Below, piece after piece: positions 1 through 13,242 of a DNA stretch of 64,000 nucleotides. Positions within the stretch are counted from its first letter, which is position 1, and each line of letters begins with the position of its first letter. The DNA comes from Platycnemis pennipes (Eukaryota; Arthropoda; Insecta; Odonata; Platycnemididae), in the NCBI GenBank assembly GCA_933228895.1, contig OW121850.1, positions 31,691,773 to 31,755,772 of the forward strand, in the 5' to 3' direction. Both the position numbers and the translations under genes were made by a program. Under the pieces are notes generated by a model. The model was not told the origin of the DNA. It was given only the letters and a program-made list of their open reading frames with translations, and searched no databases.

Positions 1-95
1 CATTTATATTGCTCTTTATACTATATATGTTTTATGTTATATAAAAAAATATATGTTTTTATAATATATAATATATTATTTATATTATATATATA
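1..95. repeat. AT-rich low-complexity stretch
   Basis: This stretch is almost entirely A and T, with many TATA and ATAT runs, and abuts the palindrome at 96-143. No gene is visible. It may be the edge of a low-complexity or MITE-like sequence that begins outside the window. Confidence 0.7.
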
Positions 96-143
96 TTTTC
101 TCTTTATGTGAACGTATGTGCATACGTTCACATAAAGAGAAAA
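96..143. repeat. Perfect 48-bp inverted repeat (23-bp arms, 2-bp centre)
   Basis: Positions 96-118 are the exact reverse complement of 121-143, separated only by TG at 119-120. The arms contain the core TGAACGTATG and its complement CATACGTTCA. Pairing stops at 95/144. The structure follows a TA-rich stretch and could extrude as a cruciform, or it could be the end or centre of a small foldback element. No target-site duplication or coding link is visible. Confidence 0.85.
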
Positions 144-3100
144 AAATACACAAGTCTAGTTTTCTGCACGGCGTAGTGAACAAAAGAGTGATTACAGCGT
201 GGCTGAATTATTATTCAGATGTATTTGGAAATATAAATCGGTCTAAGAAGAATACACTTCTCCCGTGTGGACCTAAGCACACCCAATTTTTTTTTATTTT
301 TCCTTCTGACACAAAGTCTCAGACATTCATGTTCTCTTTTGGCGCAATTATAGTCTCAACCTCTCCTGTAAAAAAAATCGAGCCCTTTTCTTGGGAGCTT
401 GGCCTTTTTCAAGGTTGCTCCCCCCCTTCTCAACGAAAATAGTTGCGACGCCCTCGATCAGCCAATATTCAAGCCACCGTAAAAATGTGAGGCAGGTGGT
501 GCGGGATTTTTTCGTAGGTATCGAGTCATTTAAGATCTACATAGGCTTAATTTTGCTCGGTTTTGCTTAATTTTCATGACTAGATTAATCATATCTAATA
601 TGCTGGAGTATTCACTTTGCCGAAATACTTCCATAAGTATGGGATTAGATATCGGGGTCATATCCATTCTAAATCGTAGGTAATGCATCAATTCTCTTCT
701 GTTTCAGAGCTATTCCAAAGTGGTGCTTATAGATTCAGTTTACAGTATCTACAACATCATATCATAGCATGGTGAAAATTATATCTCGAGGAAAATTTTC
801 AAGTGCTTGAAATGTAATTGCGGAATAGCTCGTGTCCATCAACCTTCGTCCTTCGGAAATATGACTTGGCCAATCGCGAAGCTATTCTGCGTTTGACTCC
901 TACGCGTTTTAGAATAGAGGGACTGCAAGGGCGTGTTCCGATGCGTGTTGCATTTCAGTCACTCGCTTCGTTCGTGCGACGCCGGGACTCTCCGAACCAC
1001 TGAGAAGTGACTAGGCAGTCGTTTCGTTTGCCTGTGCTTGAGGAAAGTTTCTCTGTGAATGTATAGCAAGTGAACCAGTAATCCATTCTGTTTGTTCAAA
1101 TACTTGGAGCTCGGAGTTTAGGTGCAAGAAGTGAATGTGTTTTTGTGTTAAGTGATATTGCGGGTATATCCCTGTTACAAGTGTTGCGTTACTATTTTTT
1201 GTCTGCGATGTGGTGGATTGCAATACATTTTTCGTTGTAGGATATCGTGTATTTTTTTAGATTTGTACGTGTATGTGCAAAAGTGTGCATATCTACGGGT
1301 GATATAGGAGTTGAGGGCGACACTAAGGTATTGTTATTCATATTATGATATGCTATATTATATTCATATGTCAAAAGTGAGTAAATATGACCCTGCCGTC
1401 ATAAGACTATCATTCAGGCAAAACAGTTCTTTTCCCTAGAGTTAACTTTATTTTAGGCGAAACAAACCTTGGTACGCAACATATTTTGTTGGTGACCATC
1501 AGACCTTGTGAATTTTCAAATATCTGGTAGTAATTAGTTCTGCCGCTTGGAGCATGTGCAAACCCGAACTGTATGTTGTGATTGAATTATACGTGGTAGG
1601 GCCACCGTTTATACGATCGTATCAACTATATATAACCTATGTTATTTCTCTGACTAATTTATGGCCACATTCTGCATCTCATTTCCTAGATGGGATTCGG
1701 ATCTGTGACGTATAGCCTTTTGAGTGAGTTACGTGCACGACTACTGCGTACTCCTCCCGATTCATATCAAATGTTTTTGTCGTTCATCGGTGCAATATAA
1801 CAAAGAATCTAGTAATGCTACATATTTAATTGGGTTGGAAAACTAATAGAAGATACGAGGTAATATCAGGGTCTTCGGAAATGGAAGTGATAAAGGTAAC
1901 CCTCTTTGTAAAAGGGATCTCGGTGTATTCCTGTTCAGGGGTGCCACGCAAAATTAGTTGCCGTCATTACGAAACAGATAGTATTTTAACAACATAATTT
2001 ATAGCGATATACTTTATCTCTCAAATTCTGTGAAGACATCTTCATTTTGTAAAAATAGCTAACAATGTCTATTTAGGCTATTTTTATTTATCATTAGGGT
2101 TTGCTATCTTTAAGGAAGAGGTTAGATTTGGCGTCTGAGGTATGGTATGTGAGAGGATGATAGAAATATGGCATACACGAAAATAATAATAATAAACGAA
2201 TGCAATAAAAGACGTCGGCTGTTTTACGTCCTATCACACGGACTAAGTACTGAAATTAATATATTCTACATTAAATCCTATCAACCGAATCTACTAACCT
2301 CCAACCCTCTCTACCCTCATGCCAGAATACGATTTTCGGCATTCCACATGGAAAGACGGGTCTTTAGCTGCATAATCAAAATTAATCTGGTTCAATGCAA
2401 GGTAGCCTCCGAAGAAGGTTTTCGTTCCTACCTTGCTAACTTCCTCCCTCTCACTCTCGAAAACATGGTAAAATATGGGTGTAATTTCGGAGTTACCGGC
2501 ATTTAACCCGAGTCTTAGTATCTGAACGTCCACCGCTGAAACCATCGAAGCATGCGAACCTCCATTCTGTTTCCGAGTGTAGCACGCCGAGCGATGACCC
2601 TCCGGTCAGCTGATTGACCGAATGTCTTAAACGTGAATTCCAATGTATATGCTTCACGAGTGACGAATGCATACTGCAGTTTTTTTATTGTGGCCCGGAC
2701 CAACGTACTGAGAATGATCACCAATACTACTGTGTGGACGGCGTAGGGGTCAATTATTGCACCCTCTGCCGAGTTTGGTTCCCAGTGTAAGATTAACTGG
2801 ACCTTTCATGTTGATTTCGGCATATACCTATGTATATTTTCTATTTCTTTAATCAACGGTGATTGTATCTTTCCTTCATAATGATGATGAATTCCATTGT
2901 AACATATTTTACGTTATGTTGAAAAGAATGCTACCAAATGGATGAATCATCCACATTGGCATGGTACACTGCAGGCCACCGTAATGATGTTTTGCAGGGG
3001 GTGAATCTTCACCATAGTTACACCACCTATCATCCTTCAAAGTGATTAGTAATTATATTTGGTCAAACTTTAACAATTTAAAAAGATTCAAATTGCTAAG

Positions 3101-4327
3101 CATAAACATGAGTTTTTTGCTAGTTGGATCAGCTACAATTCCCTAAAGCGAATTAAAACTATTAAGCCTACCATTTTATAAATTGGTGTTTTTTATTGAA
3201 TATAATAATGGTTATTCGGATAATACGAGCAAAGAATGGCATTTAAAATCTCTCGGTTTGCTAACAAAATTTTCTAATTTTACGTTTATGGTCCATAATA
3301 CCATATTGACTAGTATTTCGCAAAATGCGTTTAACGTTATCAGTTAAAATATAGCCATTGAATATACTTCAGACATTAAGTCTACAATTGAACCCAAGGA
3401 TTGATGTTCATTAATACAGATTAATTATATCAGTGGTATTGATGTCAGGGTTACATGTATCGCCTAGGATTTGTGTGTGGGTTGTGAATGCTTCCCTACC
3501 CTCGGCATGCCCTCTATTTTTGCCAGGTTAGAAGCTTGCACAGGACTTGCGTGCAGCTTTCATTCACATCTTAGTTCATTAATATAATGATTACCCATAC
3601 AGGATTATAGTGTTATGTTCTGGTTCAAAGCATAAAGCTCTGTATATTCCAGTGAGAAATGCCCAGTTGTACCCAAATTCCTTGAACCATTACCTTATTT
3701 TTCTTGTCCTTCCTTTAGTTTTCTTCTCTTATACTATTACCATAGTATCACCACCAAATTTCCCCCGACGAGTAACAGAAATTTACAAAGAAATTATTTG
3801 ATCAAATTTATGTTCATGATATTTTGCGGTCCTCATCGAAATGTTAATGGAAAATAGAGCGAATAAATGCTATGCTTACCACAAAAGAATCGAAGCACTT
3901 TAATTATTTACTATTGGATACATGTGTAAGTGTGTGTAAATTTTAATTACGTCCATTTGCTCTCAATCCTCATTACAACATTTCAAAATATTATCTTTTT
4001 AGGTATAATTATTTTATCGGTAACTTGAATTCCAAACCTCTTTTTTATTAAATATATGGATGTTTTAAAAAACAAAAGGTACTAGCCTCCCGAAAAATCA
4101 TTCATATATTCAATCATTTCATTGGCATCTGCATCTGAACTGCATGGCAAACGCAGAGAAACTTCGATTTTACGAGAAGGTAATGCGTGGCAATCTTCAA
4201 ATTATCCACTACAGTGGTATTTTATTTCGGACGTCTAAAAGGAGAACTGTGTAATTCTGGCCAGAAGATTTCTTTCAATTCTTAACTACACGATTCGCTT
4301 GTAAAGTCAAGTCAATTCTAAAACCAA
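144..4327. other. Non-coding stretch, no recognised gene
   Basis: About 4.2 kb of mixed-composition DNA. The longest reading frames (for example 116-442 plus, 2168-2506 plus, 2294-2545 minus) are about 110 codons or less, overlap each other on opposite strands, and show no motif I recognise. No splice-supported exon series, RNA gene or clear transposon end was seen. Regulatory or intronic content cannot be excluded. Confidence 0.5.
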
Positions 4328-4458
4328 GGAGGGTGTGAGGTCATAGGAGAAAGGGGAGAAGTAGGGTCGGGAGTAGGTTTTTAACTTAGCTAGGGGAGGA
4401 GGGGAGATTAAGGTGGGGATCTGGTGGGTTCAAATGGGGACTGGCAGGGACTGCGGCA
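4328..4458 (+). repeat. G-rich purine tract with quadruplex potential
   Basis: The plus strand carries repeated runs of three or four G: at 4393-4396, 4401-4404, 4414-4417, 4426-4428 and 4436-4439, with further GGG runs between 4330 and 4372. Loops of roughly 4 to 10 bases separate the clustered runs, which fits a possible G-quadruplex. C runs are scarce on the same strand. No gene is adjacent, so a promoter role is not supported. Confidence 0.5.
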
Positions 4459-4814
4459 GCATTGTTAAGTGGAGGTAAAATCTAGGAGGAAAGAACGTGT
4501 CATAAAAATATTTTCATTTGACAAAAGTTGTCCACTGGTGAAACCTCTTCTTATCTCCAACTGCTCACAGGCCTCGTGCCTCCTTCCCTTCCTTCCTTGG
4601 TGGACTATCTCAGGGTCGGAGTTACTGAAGTGGTCCTCCCCCCGCAGGTGCTTATTCAAGTGTGACTGATCCTTAAATTGCCGCAGAAGAGGAAAATAGA
4701 AAACGGTGCATACGTATCTGGTGTAAATTCAGATGAACTACCATGAGTAATTCCAAATAATAACTAAAAATGTCTTTTGACCATTAGCGAATTTTAAAAT
4801 CAATTATCAATTAA
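4459..4814. other. Short non-coding spacer
   Basis: Two overlapping frames on opposite strands (4465-4659 minus and 4469-4669 plus) have no recognisable motif and are treated as chance openings. A run of CCTTCC repeats lies near 4,580-4,600. An in-frame stop at 4812-4814 closes the Penelope-like frame on its left. Confidence 0.5.
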
Positions 4815-5015
4815 GCGAAAGATAAAGTAAAATTATTGGATAGAAAGGGGATTTATAAACTAAAATTTAATGATTGGAAAGTCATTTACGTCGGCCAAAC
4901 TGGCTATTCCTTCGAGGTGAGGGTACGAGAGCACAAGAGTTGTTTTAATAGAGACAATACGGATCAGTCTCACGTGCCCATTCATTGCTGCTATCTGTAC
5001 TATCCTGTGTCGTAG
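4815..5015 (+). pseudogene. Penelope-like retroelement relic: GIY-YIG endonuclease domain fragment
   Basis: A stop-to-stop frame of 66 codons, without a useful start codon, encodes a fragment that reads like the N-terminal half of a GIY-YIG nuclease domain. GIYKL lies at 4848-4862 and YVGQTG at 4887-4904. The catalytic-type Arg follows (codon 4920, with another at 4926), then a His-Lys pair in a REHK context at 4926-4937. The paired GIY and YVGQTG motifs followed by SF, R and EH are characteristic of the C-terminal endonuclease of Penelope-like elements. That nuclease nicks target DNA for insertion. The frame ends at TAG 5013-5015, before the downstream catalytic Glu region of the family. No reverse transcriptase was found upstream, so this is a short dead fragment. 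A cellular GIY-YIG protein exon is a less likely alternative. Confidence 0.72.
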
Positions 5016-6336
5016 ACTGCTATACCTACCTTCTTTACTGTACCATCAAAATAATGTTTTTTTCTTGAATTGAGTGAGATCTGGAGTAACAATGGTCCTA
5101 AGCAATCCTCATTTGCTTTATTTAGAAATGAAGTAACTTACATTACATTAATTTAGTTTTCTTTTACACTGTTCAAACATATCTACTGATAAAATAGTGT
5201 TAGGAGAGTTTATTTCTTGAGGAAATTCGACAAAGTTCAAATAACATTTTAGTGGCTTTGGAACTAGATGGTATAATCTGCTTAGACAGATGATATCACT
5301 GCTTCCATGAAGATGGGGACTTAAGCTTTTTAACTTTAACGTAGATGAGATCTATAAGTTGGCCGTTGAGTTATAGCGCTGATATCTTTAGACCAATGGC
5401 TGAATTGACGAAGAAGACCCGTGAACTTCACAAAAGCAATCGGAAGTAGCAGGAAAAAAATTATCGACTACCTGAGGAGAGGAAAGGTTTGGAATAATTT
5501 TTTCATCGTTGTTGTTCACCATGAATGTCATAGTTCAGTCAACTACATTCTCACACACTTAACATTCATTTTCACATTCGCTGATCAGTCGTTTGTGAGT
5601 AGTGAAAAGAACTCATTGCGAGATTACTCTTTTGGATAAGATTATGGAGTCATTGTCAATTGGTAGGTTGAAATATAAACTTAATCTCTGAAATAAATGC
5701 AAAGATAATATTTTTACTGATGAAATTAAAATATTTTTCTAACTCTACATTACTATGATAGACTCGAGCGTAATTACAAAATTAGAGAAATTGATTGCCG
5801 AACTGAAATATTCAAAATTTCTTTCTCTTCCCGCACAGTTAGGGAATGAAAAATCTGTAAATGTATCTAATGGCTAAAATACATGTGTACCAGTGGGTTG
5901 CATAGGTAGTTTCATGTTGGTATAGTCACTTAAAGTTAACCAAAATAACAGCATCTTTCTGCACACTAGCCTTGCTATGTTTTTTTCTTTTTTGAATGGT
6001 GCAGTTTAGCGTGAAGTCAACCAAGGCCACACAACTTTATGGCAGCTTGCAGGGTATTATGCAGCGGTAGACGAAATAGGAGGTTGTACGGAACTGGTGT
6101 GGGGCGAGGGGCATTACTTCCATACCTTTGAATCAGCCATGTCATACACTTGGAAGTCTCCTAAAAAAAAGAATATGCACATCATTTTTGAGTTATCATT
6201 TTACAAATATATCATAAGGGCTACATCTGAGTTTTACATTCCACGAATACATTCAGTGAATGCACCTATCACATACTGTACACATAAGTATACTGTACCC
6301 GAAGTGTTCTCAACCAAAATAATCCACCTAAAACTG
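5016..6336. other. Non-coding stretch, no recognised gene
   Basis: No convincing coding region was seen. Frames such as 5421-5639 plus and 6097-6405 plus have no family motif, and the latter runs into the SINE-like sequence at its right end. The region just left of 6,337 could be the body or tail of that minus-strand SINE, but I could not fix its end. Confidence 0.45.
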
Positions 6337-6413
6337 CTATTGATGGGATTCGAACCCGGGCCAACGATATTAGAGTCCAGTATTGTATTCACCTCACCGA
6401 CTTGACCCTAGAC
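6337..6413 (-). mobile_element. tRNA-like SINE head (RNA polymerase III promoter boxes)
   Basis: On the minus strand an exact B-box-like sequence, GGTTCGAATCCC, lies at 6345-6356. It is preceded by an anticodon-arm-like segment and by a weak A-box candidate around 6385-6400. The spacing resembles a tRNA, but the acceptor stem does not pair and the T stem is imperfect. A functional tRNA is therefore unlikely and a tRNA-derived SINE head is preferred. The element would extend leftward on the plus-strand map; no poly-A or tandem tail and no target-site duplication was identified, so the true length is unknown. Confidence 0.5.
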
Positions 6414-9400
6414 GTTTCTTTCCCTCTGTCTTATGTATATAATGTATATCTAGCTTTCTCTTCAACTCCTTCCTGTAATGTAGTGATGATTACCGAATCA
6501 AGAAACAATAAGTTAAGGCAATTTAGGAAATCAAAATGAACCGTGCCGACAGTGCGTAGGTACTCACATTATAACGGAAATCCGTGCAAACATATTCGAT
6601 ATTTTCTGCGTTTGACTTTCTAGTCACTTCCTCTCGCCCATAAAAATACAATTTACTTAAGTGGCGGTATTAAAGATGTCTTCATATTCCTTAAAGCGGC
6701 TTCGAACTCCGTACTCACAACACAAGAGCGATCCGTACGATACGTTTAACGTCTGCGGAATAGAAGGCCAAGGGAGTCAAATACGTTGGAGGTAACAGTC
6801 TAAAACCGAACATACAAGGCTCCGAAAGAAAGCAATGCATCACCCTGGAGAAAACAAACACTCTCTGACCCTGAGAATACAGAGAAGAAGAGCAGGGATT
6901 CCGTTGCTCGACTTCGTAGGCATAGAAAGATTTTCACAGATCTACCTTGAGTGTTTAGCGTAGGGAACTGTTCCTCGAACTCAGACCCCTCGAGAGTAAA
7001 GGAATATTGTTACTTTCAGTAGAGGTTAGGTTTGTCTCCTGACGCGGTCAATCCTGGAAATTTGTGAACACTGCTGGGATTCTTCAACTGCTTCATATGA
7101 AGAAATATCACATCAAATCGAACAACCTGTTATTCAGCGAAGACCTTTCTTGACAAATAATGAGTCGGATGTCTTAGATTCTGAATAGATTTTTAAAATG
7201 AGTGGATAACGCTAACTTTACGCCAAGCCCAGATTGGAACTTCGACCAGTTGGATTCCAGATTTTTGAGAGTGTTTTGATCCTTGTGAAAATGAGTGTTC
7301 TCTGATCAGTGCAATCGACAATCCAGAAAGTGATATGGAACACTTTGTGAAACCGGAGCATATGGTTATTTATGTCAACGGTTGCCGAGTGAGGGTTACG
7401 AGGAAATTTGTACGGCATGCAGTTCTGTCCTTGCATCTGTAATCATGCTATGACCCTGAATATTGTAAGTATTAGTGTGATAATGCTGAGATAGCTGACC
7501 ATCCGTGAAATCAATGAATGGGATTCCTAAACAGATCCATGATTCAGGTAAACTTTGTCCTGTTTATACCTTATGTCGAGTAATTTTCGTCACGGAGTAC
7601 GTTTATAGTTACAGTTAATGTATTCACGTCAATCTTGAGTGTGGGAAATTTCGATTTGATACATTTGATATATTTAAGTATCCTCAAACTTGTGGCATAG
7701 TTAATGTTCTCCCGTACGCTACTTAATTTCGCCGAATTTGTAGCAAAGTTAACACATGCTCTTGGACTATTTAAAAGCAGCCCAAGCAAAGTTCAACATT
7801 CCATAACGTGGAATTCGTAATCATAAGATATATTTAAAATATTCGAAGTGAATTTAGAGAGGGACGTTCAAGCACGCAAAAAACCAGAATAGTAAATGTT
7901 ACTCACCGGTGAAACTTCTCGCGCCATACCTGCATGCTCCAGCTTTAATCTAATTGGAAGATAATGTTGCTATGACGAAATATTTTTAAGTCATAACATA
8001 TGTAATAGTTTCCTTCAAGTAGTTGTCTGCGGTAAATTTTTTTAAAATGCAGAACTATTTTCGCCATGAATTTTAATTTTTTAATAATTATTTTTCCTAG
8101 TTAAAAATATTCTAATATAGCATTCTCTTGACGCCATCTAGCTGCTAGCGTCACGTGTTATTCCCGGCATCCCTTTAGTTCTAATAATTTTTACCGTCTT
8201 TAACTGGCGTCAGTCTATCTCGAACCTGTCACTGGGAGAGAGGTTAGTACTATTTTGTGTAATCCAAAGCTTTACGTTTCAATTCATTGCGTCTTCGTTT
8301 TACTCACATTTAAGTTCGTGCTTTTCTTTAATATCTGGCTTGGTACTACTGTCTTGAAATCGTATAATGTTCCTAAATGTCCAAATCTAAGTAATTATTG
8401 AAAGTATATTTTTAAATGGCATTGGTTCTATGGAATCGACGTATCTATTAGGAAACATGTGTTTAGTAACTATTGCCGCTCGATGTCCCCTCTAAGTAAT
8501 TTAATCAAAATCATTTGCTAAATGTTTATGATGGTGGCAAGTGAGAGTTCTTTTGCATTGTAATAGTATTGATTGTTGACACTTGTTCTTCAACGGTGAG
8601 AGGTTCAGTTAAGCTAATATTCCAGAATCATTAAAAAATTTCTTTCTAGGGATGTTGAATATAGCACAATGACTTAAATACCACTAACTTTATATAACTA
8701 CGCGAAGGAAGAATAGATTTCAGAACTCCTTCAAATCAACCTTAAGTATGATAACAAGCCCCAATTATTGAATTAATGTAATTTAAAGTATTTCAACTTC
8801 CAGCTTCACTTTAAGAGTAATTTCTGTCCTAATATTTACAGTTAGTCGCCCTCTGTTAATGTTTGTACCGTAATTTTGTTTATTTGCATACGAAGAGGAT
8901 TTGATTTTCTGCCCTCGACGCCGATTCCATTTCACTGAATTTACTTCTGAAACCTCCTCATAGTTCAGGTGCCCCTAATATAATTTAAGAAGCAGTAGCT
9001 TCTGAGCAATTAAATGCGCAGCAATGATATTTCTGCCTGAGACAACACGTTAATTTTGATTTCTTGTCACTTCTCTGTCGCTATTTTCGCGCACCCATTC
9101 AAATAGAGTATTCCTTAGCAGGTGGCATTAAACACGTAACCCACGAAAAGCTCTCGGATCTGCCAGTTCAACGTGGAGTATGGCATCGAGAATATCCTTA
9201 CATTTTACCTTCGCCGACAAAATATTTCCCAATTCAAAGTTCAGATAAAACAGTGTATTCAATGCCGTAACAGTGATTCATTTAAATCGTTTTTGTGAGT
9301 TCGTGTATTCTCCTACAATTACACATGGACCTAATCGTGCATAATCCATTTTATTCCAGTGGATGATGTCAGCGGTCATCGGAATTGAAGCGGTTTTTAT

Positions 9401-12400
9401 GGAGTGTAATTCGGAAGTCCTTTCTTTGAGTATTCGGAGAGAGCTCCCGCAGGAAATACGGTAAGTGAAGAAGTTCTCTCTCTATCTGCAAACTTGATGC
9501 ATCATGTAATCTTTAAAACAAAAAGGTTTAGCCATTATCTGCGCTGAGGTTTTCAACAAGTGAAGGGTGATTAATGACACCTAGTATTGGAGTCTATATT
9601 ATATTTCGAGTTGTGTTACTGCATCATACTTCACAAGAGGTAATCGTAGGTATTCCTCGAGGGTAATGAATTTAAAAGCGTTTACTCGAGAGTAGGATTT
9701 ATTTTCTGGTACTACGACTACGTTTGTATGATTACAGTGTTATCACACTTCATCCTTAGATACATAATCGACGTACGTGAATGAGGCAAGATTCTTATAT
9801 TCGACGATAGGATTGACAGGTTGGAGCGATTCCCACTTCACACCCGCGGTCGTCCCAAATGAAAGAATTGACATTGTTAGTGTTACCCGTATGGGACTTA
9901 TTTCAACATCCGTATGCACATCGGCTCATTTTCAGTTCGTTAATCTGATGCATTTACCGATTAATTGCTGGAAGGAATGGCCGTGATTTAGTTTTAACCA
10001 TTCCGACAATTATCAATCCTTGAATTTTAATTATTAATATGTGGTTGCCTCTTTCTCGGAGCACACTTAATTGTGTATTTAGAACATATTTCATCAAAAT
10101 CTAGGCTTTCCTTTTCCACCTGGGTTTCACCGTCTGACTTTTAATGGATATTTAATGTATGAACTATGTGAATCAAACACGCATGTTGATGCTTCGAGAC
10201 GAGCCCGAATGGATGGGTGTGAAGCACCCACAGCATCGCGTTCCGTTCTTGTTTTTCCCATTAATTTGGAGCAATACTTTGCGTTTTCTATCTCCTATAG
10301 TGGAGGCAACATGTGTATTAAGACTTAAATAACAAACGTACGCAAATTGCATTTCTGCGACGTCATATTATTAAATCTGTAAGGTATTACATGCCCCTGT
10401 GAGTTGATCTAATCCAGAGTAACAATTTGGAATTTCACCTGCTTTAAGTACTCATTAGGGGCTTATTTTCGTGCTTAGTACCTATTCGCAATGTGATGAC
10501 AAATTTTTACCAATCATTCGGTTATTCATATTGCTACTTGTTTTAAGTTTCAATCCGTGAAAATCAACATTATCAGTTGTTATCGGGAGTTGTCTCCAAT
10601 CCTACCATGATTGCCGAACTTGACTCTCAAATCAGCCATCATAGCGACTCCAGTGCATTCTAACCTCCTTGACCTCGACAGACGATGCTACAGTATGGAT
10701 GGATACACTAGAATAGCGTGGCCTTGTGCTTGGGAATCAGTCATTCGTGGGCACATGTTCGTGTTTGGATGATTGGTCGATGCTCGGAGCGAGTGCAAAA
10801 GCAGGTTTCTTATGTTCACCACGTTCTTCTGTTTGTAACCTCAGACCTTTTACTTGCCCCTCAACCTCTTGGTTCTTGGTTGGTGACATAGTTGATTAAG
10901 GTATCAATTATAATGGGAGAAATACATATAAGAACCCAATTAATTCTTCCCATTATTATCTCTTTCCTCCGACCTTGAGAGCATGCTGAATCTCCTTCCC
11001 TATCACAATTCCAAACATTGTTTTCGTTTTCCTCCGATTATGAAAGCAGGACGTATTAGCGGTTAGGGTTAAAATCAACCCTCAGATTCGTGAGAAAATA
11101 GTGATTTTAAAGGCATGCGTTATAGTTTCCTGGCAGAGGTGATTTTAATATTTAGACCATTTATTTATTTCAAGAGATTCAACATCACATTGTACATGAG
11201 CTTGAGAGCGTAATCTGACTGATAGCGTAGCTGGGAGCCGCCCACACAGTGTGATTACTCGTTTGCCAGCCCTTAATAACGTTACTCATTTTTTTATCTG
11301 GCGTGAGGAGCCAACATACAAAACATTATAGTGATATTTGAATGTGCATCGAAATTAGAATAGCAGGACTACCCTCGGCTACAACTACCTACAGTGTCAC
11401 CGGTTTTTCCCGTCATCCTTCTCAAAGTTTGGTTAATTCAAAGTTATAACAATATTTACCATCCCGTTCATATCACGTACTTCCGCCTCTGTTACGATAG
11501 GTTAGACTCCACCCTTATATTTCTAAAGAGAACAACGGAAGCTTAAAAGATCGAAACTGGGAGTCATGCAGTCATTCTTTCTGCACGACTACGATTGAAT
11601 GCTTCGCTATTCTGTGAGGGGTCGATTTCGAAGATCAGTTGACGCCTCTTTGAAGGCGTTGATGAGGCAAGGTCGGTGTTATGACGAGGGAAAGGGCTTC
11701 CCAGTGGGGTCATTCGTATTGTGCAACACCCTTTTGCGGTCCAATGCGGCCAATGTTTACAAGGAGTGCTCGAGTCGAAGTAGGTACCGGGGATAATTTA
11801 TTGCGATAATGAAATCACGATATGTCCCTATCGGTGCGCGTAAGCTTAAAGTACTGGTCGTGGGACACCAAAATAGAAATGCCAAAGAACGCGATTGAAA
11901 ACGGTCATTTAGGGTTACGAAGTTACATCCAGTAAGGCATGTTCTTGGAATCCTGCTGTTGACCGAGATAACATAAGGGGGAGGAGCTATGAGACGGAAT
12001 TGACTTGAAGCTGACTTCAAATTTCTTTTTTTTACGTCTTCCCTTTTGTCAGAAGACGGATTGGTGTGGAGAACTAGATTCATAGCCTCCAACCCCCCTA
12101 CGCCCCCGCAAAGGATCGGGCTCGAACACTGGCAGTGGCAGATATTTTCGATGGTAAACCCTGAGGTTCTTATTATGGTAAACTTTTACTTGTGTGCCTT
12201 GTGAAAAGTATTCGAGTTCACTTCTCCACTGTCGGATGGGACGTTGATCCGCGGTCCGCGTATTTTGTCATGAGTAGGTTATTGTCGACTCCGGGTATCT
12301 CGCCACCCTTCGCCTTCCATTCCAATCCTATTGCATTCCGGTCAAAAGCGAGGATACGGGATTTATTTTAACTGTAGATGAGAAGAGGACTGAGGACATA

Positions 12401-13242
12401 ACTATTCCTTGGCCTTGGGCTGAGGATATACCTATTCATGAGTTCTCCGAACATTCTTGTCGCGTGAATATTTGGATGTGAAATACTTTATTTCCCCAAT
12501 CCCCTATCCTACTTCAGTTTCTAATCGCAGACTTTTTCCTTCTCCTTCACCATCCATGATTGTCCGTGGTGACATATGCCGCTTTAGAGTTCAGTTGTAA
12601 TGAGATGAGGAGCGAGAAAACAACATTAGGAATTAATTAAATTGTTGCCACTGCACTCTTATTTCAAATGCAGTCGGTAACTCTTTCCCTTTACATCTTA
12701 GAATCTTCTTCACTCCCTCTAGTCCATTGTTTCACTGTTCGACTGCCCCAAGCTATTTTTCTCCCCCAGCAACCCATCTTCGATCTGAGCGTTCAACAAA
12801 ATATATTTTAGACGTATATTCTCAATTAAACACTCCTGGGAAAAGTGTTGCAATGTTATTGATTTATTTATTATTCAATCAAATGGAGGCTCGATTGTTC
12901 CCTTTGCCAAGAAAATTTATTAAGAACCAAAATTTGGTGGTCATCTAGACAGATTGTTTCCTGGATATGTTTCCTCCATGGTATGTCCCAGCTGTGAAGT
13001 TGATTCAATGATATTTACTATTCACAATTAAGATATATTGATTTCTTTGTGCGGTAAATATTTAGGTTGGAGCTACTCAAAAGATGAAAGAACATTACCG
13101 CGTATGTGTTCAAAATCAATTCATGTCCCTAAAAGGTGATGCACGAATCATCAATTGCTTCTCAGTCCATTTCTATCAACTGCCTATTATTCTAATTTTC
13201 TATATGCACAAATGTGTCATCTGCATAAGAAAACTGGGAATC
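6414..13242. other. Long non-coding stretch, no recognised gene
   Basis: Nearly 7 kb with no supported gene. Frames such as 7218-7436 minus, 9064-9270 plus, 11599-11796 plus, 11757-12092 minus and 12727-12948 plus are short, unlinked and motif-free. The stretch has fairly balanced base composition with CpG dinucleotides present, unlike the satellite further right. It may be intergenic or intronic. No RNA gene, transposon terminus or array was recognised. Confidence 0.45.

Noticed and set aside
818..1003. 61-codon plus-strand Arg-rich frame as a conserved exon
   Set aside because: No motif, no neighbouring exon-like frames and no convincing splice signals were recognised.
6337..6413. Functional tRNA gene on the minus strand
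   Set aside because: The B box is good, but the acceptor stem does not pair and the T stem is incomplete, so a SINE head is more likely.
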